Notes: generated by a model not told the origin, from the sequence alone. 35,524 bases of DNA from Candidatus Tanganyikabacteria bacterium (GCA_016867265.1 VGJW01000010.1:1-35524), one strand, 5' to 3'. Shown: positions 25,554 to 34,181, counted from the stretch's first letter. A program made the numbers and translations.

Positions 25554-26750
25554 TCAGGCCAGCTGCCGCGTCTCGGGCCCCTGGAACAGCCCGGCAACCT
25601 TGTCCCGCACCTTGGGCCAGGCCTCACGGGCGAAGGACCACGCCGTCAGGCCCACCTGGCCCGCGCTGGCCGCGATGTAGGCCCCCCGCAGGAACAGGCT
25701 CTGCGGCAGGAGATACAACGTAAGCTTGAGGGCGCCGAGGGCAACGAGCAAGCCCTGGCGGACCCGATCACCCGTCGTGGCCTTGGCATCCTTGGCCAGC
25801 TTGACCATGTGGACGCTGTCCGCGATGACCATGCCGACGTCCGCCACCGGCAACAGCACCTTCATCACGCGACCGAGGGCACCCGCGACGCGACCCAGCA
25901 GGGAACCCCCGACCGAGGTACCCGCCTGTGCGCCACGCATGAGGCCATGAATCGTCTCGAGGCCTGTCCGGATGCCGTTCCCGGCGATGATGACACCAGC
26001 AGCACCACGCGTGGTGTCCGCCACGGCATTGGCCTTGTCCATGTTGCTGGCTGACGGATTGTCGAGGACGTCCATCATCCGGCCGCCTGCGGCTACCGTA
26101 CCCTTGACGAGTCCGGGCAGCGTCACGACCCCGAGGCCGACGCCAGCAACCGAACCGGCAAAGGCGACGGTTCGGGTCAAGGGTGCCAAGGTCTCGTTCG
26201 TACGGCCCAGCAAGTGCATCAGCGGCCGCGCAGGCTGCGTCAGCTTGCCGTAGACGGGACTGGCCGAGAGATAAGCCCGGTCAGCGGCACTCATCGACGA
26301 CAGCAGCTTGCTCTGCTGGTCAACGAAGGTGGCAGCGCTCTGCGTCGCCTTGGCCGAGGCCAGAATCCGCATCGAGGTGGTGGCGTACGGGTCCAGCAAG
26401 ACGCGCTGCAGGTCGTTGAAATCCCGGATGGCAGCTTCATGGGACCGCGCCAGGCCGGCGACGGAACTGGCAACGTCAGCGGTCCTGGAAACCTTGCCCA
26501 GAACGGGATGCTCTCCGGGTTGACTCGTACCCTTAGGTTCCGCACCGACGACCACGCCGCCCCCGGCCCGGACCCGAGTTTCGCGCTGCAATTCCTTGAG
26601 GGCACGCGCCGTGTCGGCAAGACCAACAGCCGTATCACCGAGGGTGCCCAGCAGGGGTTGTGCGGCATCGGTTGCCAGCCGACCGATGACTTCTTCCGTC
26701 CGGGTCGGCAGAACGCCGATCCGAGACTTTCGTGTCACCGCTCCAGACAT
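25554..26750 (-). CDS. Unrecognised 398-residue protein with hydrophobic segments
   Basis: No family was recognised. The N-terminal 200 residues are helical and Ala-rich (DTAVGLADTARALKEL, then VSRTADVASSVAGLA). The second half has several Gly/Ala/Val hydrophobic stretches: GSVAGVGLGVVTLPGLV, RGAAGVIIAGNGI, VLLPVADVGMVIADSV, LLVALGALKLTLYLLP and GAYIAASAGQVGLTAW. It has no signal peptide. It may insert in a membrane or form an amphipathic helical bundle. The ATG follows a run of seven G that can serve as ribosome site. It is transcribed alone, toward the LecA-like gene. Codon usage looks like that of its neighbours. Confidence 0.75.
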   Translation of the reverse strand: MSGAVTRKSRIGVLPTRTEEVIGRLATDAAQPLLGTLGDTAVGLADTARALKELQRETRVRAGGGVVVGAEPKGTSQPGEHPVLGKVSRTADVASSVAGLARSHEAAIRDFNDLQRVLLDPYATTSMRILASAKATQSAATFVDQQSKLLSSMSAADRAYLSASPVYGKLTQPARPLMHLLGRTNETLAPLTRTVAFAGSVAGVGLGVVTLPGLVKGTVAAGGRMMDVLDNPSASNMDKANAVADTTRGAAGVIIAGNGIRTGLETIHGLMRGAQAGTSVGGSLLGRVAGALGRVMKVLLPVADVGMVIADSVHMVKLAKDAKATTGDRVRQGLLVALGALKLTLYLLPQSLFLRGAYIAASAGQVGLTAWSFAREAWPKVRDKVAGLFQGPETRQLA

Positions 26751-26763
26751 GATCCCCCCCCTG

Positions 26764-26778
26764 TCCGGATTATCCGGA
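26764..26778. promoter_or_regulatory. Palindrome overlapping a possible -10 box
   Basis: TCCGGAT-T-ATCCGGA is a perfect 7+1+7 inverted repeat 14 bases upstream of the 398-residue gene. On the minus strand its centre reads GATAAT, a possible -10 element. It could be a repressor site; no regulator is encoded next to it. Confidence 0.4.
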
Positions 26779-26829
26779 GGGCAGGTGCTTCACTTGACCA
26801 AGGTCAGCCTAAGCTTTGGAAAAAACGCG

Positions 26830-27714
26830 TCAGCGTGCGGCGGCCTGAACGGTCCGCGCCTCGGTCTCGGCCGAGATGCTCAGGCCGAAATCCTCGCAAG
26901 CCTGGCGCACCACGTTGTGGAAGAGCAGCATGCCCTCACCCTCGACGGGCAGGGTCCGGACGCCTTGCTGGAACAGGCGGACCTTCTTGGCCGTCCAATT
27001 CGGGTGATTGTTGAAGAACAGGTGCGCCTCCGGATGAGGCATCAGCCCGAAGATCCGGCCGGTCTCGTCGCACAGGCCGGCGATACCAGCCTCGGAACCC
27101 GTCGGATTGTCGGGGTGTTGCTGCGTGGCTTCGCCGTGGGCATCGGCAAACTGGAGGGGCACGTAGCCGTTGGCCAGAACACGCTGGCGGACATCATCGC
27201 CCAGCACGATGCGACCCTCGGCCGTGCGGCAAGGCAAGGTCAACTCGGTGAGTCCACGCGTGTAGACGCAGGGAGAATCGGCGTTGACGGCGAGCCGTAC
27301 CCAGCGGTCCTCGAACTGACCCGACGGGTTGGCCTCGACAAAGACCTCGGGCTCTCCGACACGGCCTTCGACCATGGGCAGAAGGCCCAGCTTGACCATC
27401 ACCTGGAAACCGTTGCCGATGCCCCAGATGAAGCGCTTGTCCTCGACGAAGCGGCTGAGTCGCGACCAGAAACCCTTGGTGACCTTGAGCTTGTCGGCCA
27501 AGGCACGACCCGCGGGCAGATGATCCCCGAAGGAGAACCCTCCCGGGAAGTTGAGGATGTGAAAGTCCTCGAGCGCGAGATCTCCCTCGAGGATATCCGA
27601 GAGATGGGCGACCGTGACGCGGGCTCCGGCCAACTTGTAGCCGTGGGCCATCTCCTGCTCGGAGTTGATGCCGTAGCCGGTCAGGACCAGCGCACGAACC
27701 CTTTTGTCGGTCAT
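26830..27714 (-). CDS. purQ: FGAM synthase glutaminase subunit PurQ, catalytic Cys replaced by Gly
   Basis: A 294-residue class I glutamine amidotransferase of the longer (Geobacter-like) PurQ type: RALVLTGYGINSEQE, ILNFPGGFSFGDHLPAGRAL, then FIWGIGNGFQVMVKLGLLP, and the His/Glu pair H227 and E229 in GLMPHPEAH. The nucleophile elbow normally reads GICNGFQ; here residue 100 is Gly (GGC codon). The Cys in GYGINCE of relatives is also Ser. PurQ supplies ammonia to PurL for formylglycinamidine ribonucleotide synthesis. As written, it cannot form the glutamyl thioester, so it would be inactive for glutamine or have another role. The rest of the fold looks intact. purL is not in the window. Confidence 0.85.
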   Translation of the reverse strand: MTDKRVRALVLTGYGINSEQEMAHGYKLAGARVTVAHLSDILEGDLALEDFHILNFPGGFSFGDHLPAGRALADKLKVTKGFWSRLSRFVEDKRFIWGIGNGFQVMVKLGLLPMVEGRVGEPEVFVEANPSGQFEDRWVRLAVNADSPCVYTRGLTELTLPCRTAEGRIVLGDDVRQRVLANGYVPLQFADAHGEATQQHPDNPTGSEAGIAGLCDETGRIFGLMPHPEAHLFFNNHPNWTAKKVRLFQQGVRTLPVEGEGMLLFHNVVRQACEDFGLSISAETEARTVQAAAR

Positions 27715-27777
27715 CCAGGAGGCTCCAAGCGGATCAAAGGATCATCAAGCGTTGCCATGATACAGCCGGAGCCCGTT

Positions 27778-28893
27778 TCAGGCGAATGAGAGCGGCTCGA
27801 TATCGTGGACGTGGCCTTCCTGGACGGCCGCGGCCGTGATCCGCAAGAAGCGCGCCCCCTTTTGCAACTCGGCGATGCTCCGGAAGCCGGTGTAGCCCAT
27901 GCCCTTGCGCAGTCCCCCCACGATCCGATGGAGAATCTCGGCCGCCGTGCCCTCGAGCGGGACCAGGCCCTCGACGCCCTCCGGGACGGGCAGGCCTGCC
28001 TCCGGGGTTTGGCGACCATAGCGATCGTTGCCCTCCTGCTGCAGGGCACCTAGGGAACCCATGCCGCGGTAACGCTTCCACATCCGTCCGGCTCGCTCGA
28101 GCGTCGGGGCCGCGCTCTCCGCGGCACGCGCGAGGAGACCACCGAGCATCACGATGTCGGCACCGGCACCGATGGCTTTGGTCAGATCACCGGGATGACG
28201 GATACCCCCGTCGGCAACGACCGGCACGCCATGCCGCCGGGCCTCGGACACGACGGCACGAATGGCCGTCATCTGCGGGACGCCGACCCCGGCGACGATG
28301 CGGGTCGTGCAGATCGATCCCGGACCGATGCCGACCTTGAGTCCGCATGCTCCTTCCTCGATCAGGAGCCGGGCGGCCTCGGCCGTGGCGATGTTGCCCA
28401 CCAGGACCTCGATGTCCGGCGCCAGCCTGCGCAGCGTGCGCAGGGCCTCGACGACATTGCGCGAATGACCATGCGCCGTGTCGATGACGAGCAAGTCGCA
28501 ACCGGCCTCGACAAGGCCCGAGGCGCGTTCCCTGACGTCACCCGCTCCGACGGCCGCCGCCACGAGCGGACGTCCGGCAGCGTCCAGGCTTGGCCTGCCG
28601 CCTTCCGGCAGCTTCGCCGCCTTGACCCGGGCCACCTCCTCAGCCTGGCGATCCGCAGGCATGTTGCGGTGGATGACACCGAGGCCACCTGCCAGAGCCA
28701 TCGCCAGGGCCATTGGCGCCTCGGTCACGGTGTCCATGGCCGCGCTCAGGACCGGCACGGAGAGCCGAAGGCCACGCGTGACCGGGCTCGAGAGATCAAC
28801 CTCGTGGGGCAGGAAGTCGGCATAGCCGGGGACCAGAAGCACGTCATCGAAGGTCAGACCCTCATCCAGGGCGGCGGCGTCGAGCGTCTTCAT
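27778..28893 (-). CDS. guaB: IMP dehydrogenase lacking CBS domains
   Basis: A 371-residue enzyme oxidising IMP to XMP. Landmarks are [64 protein letters not shown], the active-site loop GPGSICTTR with catalytic Cys, [17 protein letters not shown], and [12 protein letters not shown]. The usual Bateman (CBS pair) insertion of about 110 residues after HRNM is missing; only a short link ([19 protein letters not shown]) remains. CBS-less IMP dehydrogenases are known elsewhere and lack adenine-nucleotide control. ATG at 28893 follows GGGAG. It lies 5 bases after guaA. Confidence 0.93.
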   Translation of the reverse strand: MKTLDAAALDEGLTFDDVLLVPGYADFLPHEVDLSSPVTRGLRLSVPVLSAAMDTVTEAPMALAMALAGGLGVIHRNMPADRQAEEVARVKAAKLPEGGRPSLDAAGRPLVAAAVGAGDVRERASGLVEAGCDLLVIDTAHGHSRNVVEALRTLRRLAPDIEVLVGNIATAEAARLLIEEGACGLKVGIGPGSICTTRIVAGVGVPQMTAIRAVVSEARRHGVPVVADGGIRHPGDLTKAIGAGADIVMLGGLLARAAESAAPTLERAGRMWKRYRGMGSLGALQQEGNDRYGRQTPEAGLPVPEGVEGLVPLEGTAAEILHRIVGGLRKGMGYTGFRSIAELQKGARFLRITAAAVQEGHVHDIEPLSFA

Positions 28894-28898
28894 CACGA

Positions 28899-30455
28899 TC
28901 ACTCCCACTCGATGGTCGCGGGCGGCTTGGGCGACAGGTCATACACCACCCGGCCGACACCCCGGACCTCCTCGACGATCCGGCCCGAGATGCGCAGGAG
29001 GGCATCCCAGGCGAAAGGATGAACCTGCGCGGTCATGCCGTCCTGGCTATCCACCGCACGCAGGGCAACGACATGATCGTAGCTGCGGCCATCGCCGACG
29101 ACACCGACGGACCGGATCGGCAGCAGGACGGGAAAGGCCTGCCAGACCTTGTCGTAGAGACCCTCGCGTCGCAGCTGGTCGGTGAAGACGGCATCAACCT
29201 CGCGCAGCAGGGCGAGGCGATCCGGCGTAACCTCCCCCAGGATGCGGATGGCAAGGCCCGGGCCCGGGAAGGGATGACGATCCACGAGGTGTTCCGGCAA
29301 GCTCAGGACGCGACCCAGATCCCGGACCTCGTCCTTGAAGAGATCCTGATTGGGCTCGACGAGCAGGCCTGCGGCACGCTTGGCCGCCACAAGCGGCGAA
29401 CCGACGTTGTGATGGGTCTTGATGGTTACGGCCGCCCCGGCAGTCCCATGCCCGGACTCAATGAGATCCGTTTGCAAGGTGCCTTGGGCGAGGTAGACCC
29501 GTCGGTCTCCCAGACCGAGGTCGCGAACCGCCTCTTCCTGGATGCGAATGAAGAGATCCCCGATGCGATGGCGCTTGACCTCGGGATCGGTGACGCCGGC
29601 GAGCGCCTCGAGGAAACGATCCTGCGCCTCGACCAGATGAAGGCGACGTACTCCGACCGCTGCCAGGGCCTGCATGACCTCGGCACTCTCGTCCTTGCGC
29701 ATCAAGCCGCTGTCGACATGCACGGCCACGACCTGTTCGGCCGGCAGGGCACGGGCCAGCAAGGCGGCGACCACTGTTGAGTCCACTCCGCCGGAAACGA
29801 GAACAAACACGGGATCCTCCCCGACTTGCGCACGGATGGCCTCGAGTCGGGCAGGCAACTGATCCCGGACATTCCAGTCGGGACTCAGGCCGGCAACACC
29901 AAACAGAAAGTTACCAAGCAACCTGAGCCCGCCTGGCGTATGCGTCACCTCAGGATGAAACTGTACGGCGGTCCGCAGGCCATCCTCGCGCGCCGCAGCC
30001 GCCAGCAGACCGGCTGACGTCCGTGCCAAGGCACGCCAGTTGCCAGGAAGCACGGCCACATGATCACCGTGGCTCATCCAGACCGGCTCCTCGTTGGCCA
30101 TGTCCGCCAAGAGTCCGTCCTGCTGCTCGCACCGGATCACGGCAGGACCGTACTCGCGCCGAGCACCCGGCTCGACCGAGCCTCCCTCCGTATGGGCCAG
30201 AAGCTGCATCCCGTAACATATCCCGAGCATCGGCTTGTCGAGATCAAGCACACCCGGGGCGGGTCGCAAACTGTCCGGACGGTGCACGCTGTCGGGACCT
30301 CCCGACAGGATGATGGCACCCGTTTCCGGACCTGCCAGCCTGTCGAGCGGCACGTCGTGGGGCAGGATCACGCTGCGGATACCCAGTTCGCGAACCCGTC
30401 TCGCGATCAGGCGCGTGTACTGGGAGCCGAAGTCGAGGATGGCAACGGTGGACAT
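28899..30455 (-). CDS. guaA: GMP synthase (glutamine-hydrolysing)
   Basis: A 518-residue enzyme making GMP from XMP. The amidotransferase domain has ILDFGSQYTRLIARRVRELG, the nucleophile Cys in MLGICYGMQLLAH and VQFHPEV. The ATP pyrophosphatase domain has FVLVSGGVDSTVVAALLA, DSGLMRKDE, LAQGTLQTDLIESG and THHNVG. The dimerisation domain has RHPFPGPGLAIRILGE and ends with PPATIEWE. All key residues are present, in contrast to purQ nearby. It is followed 5 bases later by guaB, so IMP-to-GMP synthesis is one operon. Confidence 0.97.
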   Translation of the reverse strand: MSTVAILDFGSQYTRLIARRVRELGIRSVILPHDVPLDRLAGPETGAIILSGGPDSVHRPDSLRPAPGVLDLDKPMLGICYGMQLLAHTEGGSVEPGARREYGPAVIRCEQQDGLLADMANEEPVWMSHGDHVAVLPGNWRALARTSAGLLAAAAREDGLRTAVQFHPEVTHTPGGLRLLGNFLFGVAGLSPDWNVRDQLPARLEAIRAQVGEDPVFVLVSGGVDSTVVAALLARALPAEQVVAVHVDSGLMRKDESAEVMQALAAVGVRRLHLVEAQDRFLEALAGVTDPEVKRHRIGDLFIRIQEEAVRDLGLGDRRVYLAQGTLQTDLIESGHGTAGAAVTIKTHHNVGSPLVAAKRAAGLLVEPNQDLFKDEVRDLGRVLSLPEHLVDRHPFPGPGLAIRILGEVTPDRLALLREVDAVFTDQLRREGLYDKVWQAFPVLLPIRSVGVVGDGRSYDHVVALRAVDSQDGMTAQVHPFAWDALLRISGRIVEEVRGVGRVVYDLSPKPPATIEWE

Positions 30456-30482
30456 GAGAACCCGCAGGATACCCCATTCCGG

Positions 30483-31039
30483 CTACAAGCTGCGACGTCC
30501 GCCATAGGTATCCGAGGACTGTCGCTCGATCCGGGTGAAGACCAGCAAGTGGATATCGCTCGAACCCGCCTGTCGAAGGGCCTGCGTGGCCAAGTCGAGC
30601 GTCGTGCCGGGGCAGATGGTGCCGTCCAGCATTGGACCTTGCGTCCCTTGACGGCATCCGTTGCAGTCACCTGCAACGTACCTCGGACCATTTCCTGCTC
30701 GGGATCGCCGTATTCGGAAATCAGACCTTGGCGATTCAGGATACCCACGGCCCTCGGTATGCCCGTCAGTTGGCTGAGCCAGTTGACCAGCAGATGCGTC
30801 GGGTCGTAGTCGACGCTGAATCCGGTCGAGGGTACCGGGATCAGCAGGTCCGGCTGCCGCAGCGACGGTGTCTCCTGCAAGGCGCTCTGGGCCCATCGGG
30901 ACAGCGCATCCACCAGATACCACTGCTTACGGTACTGATCGCGGTAGATGGCCTCACCCAGTAGGGTACAGCCGCCCTCGGGCCGATTGTAATGGTGGAT
31001 CGCATAGCCCAGATCCCAGCCGCCCGACAACGTGATCAT
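30483..31039 (-). pseudogene. ComF-like phosphoribosyltransferase, frameshifted
   Basis: ATG at 31039 has a good GGAGGAACC site. The first frame reads ITLSGGWDLGYAIHHYNRP, DLLIPVPSTGFSVDYDPTHLL and TATDAVKGRKVQ, then turns to nonsense. Near 30635 the neighbouring frame continues the same protein with MLDGTICPGTTLDLATQALR, QAGSSDIHLLVFTRIERQS and a TAG at 30483. Joined, it resembles ComF-type PRTases, where KGRKV leads into the ribose-5-phosphate loop (DD-x(3)-TG-x-T-L). A small deletion or sequencing error lies just inside this key loop. It stands between recF and guaA, 27 bases from guaA. Without the indel it would be a PRTase of unknown substrate. Confidence 0.65.
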
Positions 31040-31145
31040 GGTTCCTCCACCCTCGCGCGGCGGACGCTCTGGCCATCGCCTCCCCACCTATGGAATGGGG
31101 TACTGCCGGACGCCATGGTTCGTCCGGACGGAAGATTTACTGCCT

Positions 31146-32285
31146 TCAGGTGACGGACGGGCGGGCGATGTGTCCCGGCGCGACTTGGCAGATATCCGCC
31201 CGGGCACGCCAAGCGCCGTGCAAGTCAGACAGGTGCGTGCTGGTCACAAAGGTCTGGACACCATCGCCGATGGCCTCGAGCAACGCTTCCTGACGGGAAG
31301 GATCCAACTCGGCCAGCACATCGTCCAGCAGCAGCAAAGGTGGCTCGCCGACGGCCTCACGCAGCAAGTCACGTTCGGCCAATTTCAGGGCCAGGACGAT
31401 CGATCGGCGCTGACCGGTCGAGGCAAAGCCCGCAGCATCCCGGCCATCCAGCCTCGCCAGCCAGTCATCCCGGTGCGGTCCGACCGTCGCATGCCCGCGC
31501 GCCAGATCCTGGGCGCGCGATTTTCCCAGCGCCTCGAGCACCGAGGCGACGAACTCGGGACCTTCAATGGACATAGATTCATCACCGCCCGGAATGCCCG
31601 GCTTGTATCCGATACCCAGCGCCTCACACCCGCCCGAGAGCACCTCGAGCCAGCGTTCGGCCCTGGGCGCCAGGCTCCGGACCAGTGCCGCCCGCCTGCG
31701 AGAGACCGCGGCAGCCGCAACGGCGAAGGGTTCATCCCACGCCTCCAATTGGGAAGCCGTCGCCGCGCCGGTCAGGATATGGCGAATCAGGGCATTACGC
31801 TGCACGAGCAGTCGCGACCAACGGGCTTCCTCGTCGTGGAAGAGTGGTGCCATCTGGCGAATGATGCGGTCGAGCATCTGGCGTCGACCCTGCGGCGATC
31901 CCTGAATCAGATCGAGATCGGCCCTGCTGAACAGAACCACCGTCACCTTGCCCAGCCAATCCACCATGCGCCTGCACGGCACGCCGTCGATCTGCGCCGC
32001 CCGGCGCCCCTGCGTCCGGAAACACAAGTCAGCCCTCAGTGGATAACCGCCACGCCGCAGGCTCGAGCGGATGATGGCATCCTTGGCACCGAAACGGACC
32101 ACCTCCGCGTCCTTGCGTGCGAAGGGAGGCTGCGCCGTGGCCAAGGTCGCGACGGCCTCGAGTAGGTTGGTCTTCCCCTGCGCATTACCACCCAGCAAGA
32201 TGACCCGCTCCGAGGCGAACGTGGCGTCAAGCCGTTCGTGGTTGCGCCAATCCGCCAGTTCGAGCCGTTCGAGGAACAGCTTCAG
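31146..32285 (-). CDS. recF: DNA repair/replication protein RecF
   Basis: A 379-residue SMC-like ATPase that helps load RecA at gaps. The N-terminus reads LFLERLELADWRNHERLDAT, matching the first strands of RecF. Walker A is GGNAQGKTNLLEAV, then LFSRADLDLIQGSPQGRR, GHATVGPHRDDW, the signature STGQRRSIVLALKLAE, and Walker B LLLLDDVLAELD. To include the first strands the start must be CTG at 32285, overlapping the dnaN stop as CTGA, or CTG at 32279; no ATG, GTG or TTG lies there. A TTG at 32198 would delete an essential strand. It follows dnaN as in many bacteria. Confidence 0.93.
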   Translation of the reverse strand: MKLFLERLELADWRNHERLDATFASERVILLGGNAQGKTNLLEAVATLATAQPPFARKDAEVVRFGAKDAIIRSSLRRGGYPLRADLCFRTQGRRAAQIDGVPCRRMVDWLGKVTVVLFSRADLDLIQGSPQGRRQMLDRIIRQMAPLFHDEEARWSRLLVQRNALIRHILTGAATASQLEAWDEPFAVAAAAVSRRRAALVRSLAPRAERWLEVLSGGCEALGIGYKPGIPGGDESMSIEGPEFVASVLEALGKSRAQDLARGHATVGPHRDDWLARLDGRDAAGFASTGQRRSIVLALKLAERDLLREAVGEPPLLLLDDVLAELDPSRQEALLEAIGDGVQTFVTSTHLSDLHGAWRARADICQVAPGHIARPSVT

Positions 32286-33400
32286 CTCCGGATGGGCATC
32301 ACGAGGGAGGTCAGACGATCGTCGGCACCTTGGAACATCGTGGCCTCCACGGGCCCGTTGGACTTGATGACCACGGTCTCGCCCTCGACCCGTTCAAGTG
32401 CCTGCTGCAGATACTGGGCATTGAAGACGATGTCCTGCGTGTCGCCACGCAGTTCGGCATCGACGCGCTCCTCGGCCTCGCCGCTTTCGGCATTGCGGGC
32501 TTGCAGGACGAGCGCCCCGTCGCCGAATGTCACGCGCAGGGCACGGCCATCGCGCTCGGAAGCCATCGTGCCCGTCCGATCGACGGCCTTGAGCAGGGAC
32601 AAGCGATCGACCATCGTCTCGTTACGGAACTGGGCCGGGATGACCTGACGGTAGTTGGGGTACTGGCCCGAGATCCTCCGGGTCGTCAGCTTGCGGTTGC
32701 CGCTCGTGAAGACCATCTGGGTCCCGCCGACCAGGCCATCGTCGCTGCGCGCCGCCTCGGCGAGCCGCACATCGCCCTCGTCCTGGCCCAGCAGGCGCTC
32801 GAGCTCGCTCATGGACTTGGCGGGAATCGTCGCGGAGAAGACCTGCGGACCGACACCGCCGTAACGCCACGCCGCAAGGCGATAGCCGTCGGTGGCAACC
32901 ATCTCGAGCACGCCGTCAGCCATGGCGATGTGCACGCCCGAGACCACCGACATGTCATCCCGGTTGGCCGCGGCATAGACGGTGTTGTGGATGCCCTGGC
33001 GCAGGACCGAGGCCGGCAAACGGACCTCTTGGGCGACATCGGGCTGGGGCAGGCTGGGGAACTGGTCCGCCGGCTCGGTCGCCAGCGTGAACTTGGCCCG
33101 CTGGCAAGTGACGAGGATGTTGCGCTCCGAAACGGAAAGCGTGACCTCGGCATTGGGCAACTTGCCGACGATGTCGGCGAGGTTGCGGGCCGGTACGGTG
33201 ATGCTGCCACCGGTCGCGATGTCGGCCGGCATGTGGGTCTCGATGCCCAGGTTCAGGTCGGTGCCCGAGAGCCTGAGACCCTCTCCCTCGGAGGTCAGGA
33301 GCACGTTGGCGAGGATGGGCATCGGGCCACGGGCGCTGATGGCCCTCTGGACGGACGAGAGGGCGCGGGCCAGTTCGTCCTTCTGACAGGTGAAGCGCAT
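32282..33400 (-). CDS. dnaN: DNA polymerase III beta subunit (sliding clamp)
   Basis: A 372-residue clamp with three repeated domains: MRFTCQKDELARALSSVQRA and ILANVLLTSEGEGLRLSGTD in the first; FPSLPQPD, GIHNTVYAAANRDDMSVVSG and VATDGYRLAAWR in the second; PNYRQVIPAQF, DRTGTMASERDGRAL and the C-terminal LTSLVMPIRS in the third. It is the processivity ring of the replicase. It lies after the oriC-like region and is coupled to recF by a CTGA overlap. Confidence 0.96.
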   Translation of the reverse strand: MRFTCQKDELARALSSVQRAISARGPMPILANVLLTSEGEGLRLSGTDLNLGIETHMPADIATGGSITVPARNLADIVGKLPNAEVTLSVSERNILVTCQRAKFTLATEPADQFPSLPQPDVAQEVRLPASVLRQGIHNTVYAAANRDDMSVVSGVHIAMADGVLEMVATDGYRLAAWRYGGVGPQVFSATIPAKSMSELERLLGQDEGDVRLAEAARSDDGLVGGTQMVFTSGNRKLTTRRISGQYPNYRQVIPAQFRNETMVDRLSLLKAVDRTGTMASERDGRALRVTFGDGALVLQARNAESGEAEERVDAELRGDTQDIVFNAQYLQQALERVEGETVVIKSNGPVEATMFQGADDRLTSLVMPIRS

Positions 33401-33532
33401 CTCGAATCTCCCATCCGTCTCCAGGGTCGGGCCATTGTACCAGTCCTCTCCCGATGAAGTCCCTTGGCCATGACGACCCGGACAGGACCTTGGATCATGA
33501 ATATCTAATTAATAAATATCGTCGTAGTAGGT

Positions 33533-33863
33533 GGAGTGAATTGGAGGGAGAACGTCCCTTGGGCCTTGCGAGGACTGCTTTTTCGGGGAGGGGACAAGGG
33601 ATGGGTGGCAGGGCTGGTTGTGCACCATCGGCATCTTCCACCGTCGCGTCCGCTCCTGATTGACTCCGTGTTCCCCTCCGAAAGGCCGGGGAATTCCCAG
33701 GAAATTCACTCCGGTCGATGATGCGTGACGGATTTCTGGTTCACCAAGCTTGTCGAGACTTTTCAACCAGACGGTGGAAAGTCGGCGGAAAAGGCGTCAT
33801 TGCTTGTGATCCGAGTCACGAACACAGGGATCGGATGATGACGTGAAACACGGAATTCACTCC
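33533..33863. repeat. Three copies of a 10-mer (AATTCACTCC) in oriC
   Basis: AATTCACTCC occurs at 33703-33712 and 33854-33863 on the plus strand, and inverted (GGAGTGAATT) at 33533-33542. Copies are about 150-170 bases apart. They do not resemble DnaA boxes and may bind another origin or promoter protein. Confidence 0.7.
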
Positions 33864-34023
33864 TGCTTCCCCTCCAGGGGCGACTTTATCCCACAAGCAT
33901 GTTGATGGGGAGTGGTGAGGAGACAACTTGTTACATGCGCGTAATCCCCCAAATCCACCTTTTGTTATCCCCTCCTTGAACAGCTTCGTGTTGCGTGCCG
34001 TGTCAGGTTCTTGGACGGCAATT

Positions 34024-34049
34024 GGTGGAAAACTCTCGGGTTTTCCACA
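34024..34049. promoter_or_regulatory. Inverted pair of DnaA-box-like sites
   Basis: GTGGAAAAC and GTTTTCCAC form 9-base arms around a 6-base loop. Each arm contains a one- or two-mismatch DnaA box, so the pair may bind two DnaA molecules head to head or form a hairpin. Confidence 0.55.
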
Positions 34050-34172
34050 GGGCCGTGCGAGGGCTGTTCCTGACGCTCCGTGCGGTTAGAAAGCCTTTAA
34101 AGCCAAGCCCTGAGCGGATTTGAGCAAGCTTGTCAAAAGCGTGTTCAAGGGCTGTGGACGTGCATGGTCCAC

Positions 34173-34181
34173 TTATCCACT
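34173..34181 (+). promoter_or_regulatory. DnaA box, one mismatch
   Basis: TTATCCACT differs from the consensus TTATCCACA only at the last base. It is the best DnaA box seen and lies 48 bases after the dnaA gene end. Confidence 0.6.

Noticed and set aside
31082-31127. Two small hairpins between recF and the PRTase gene as terminators
   Set aside because: CCCCA/TGGGG and CCGGACG/CGTCCGG stems are short and have no T-run; chance in GC-rich DNA is likely.
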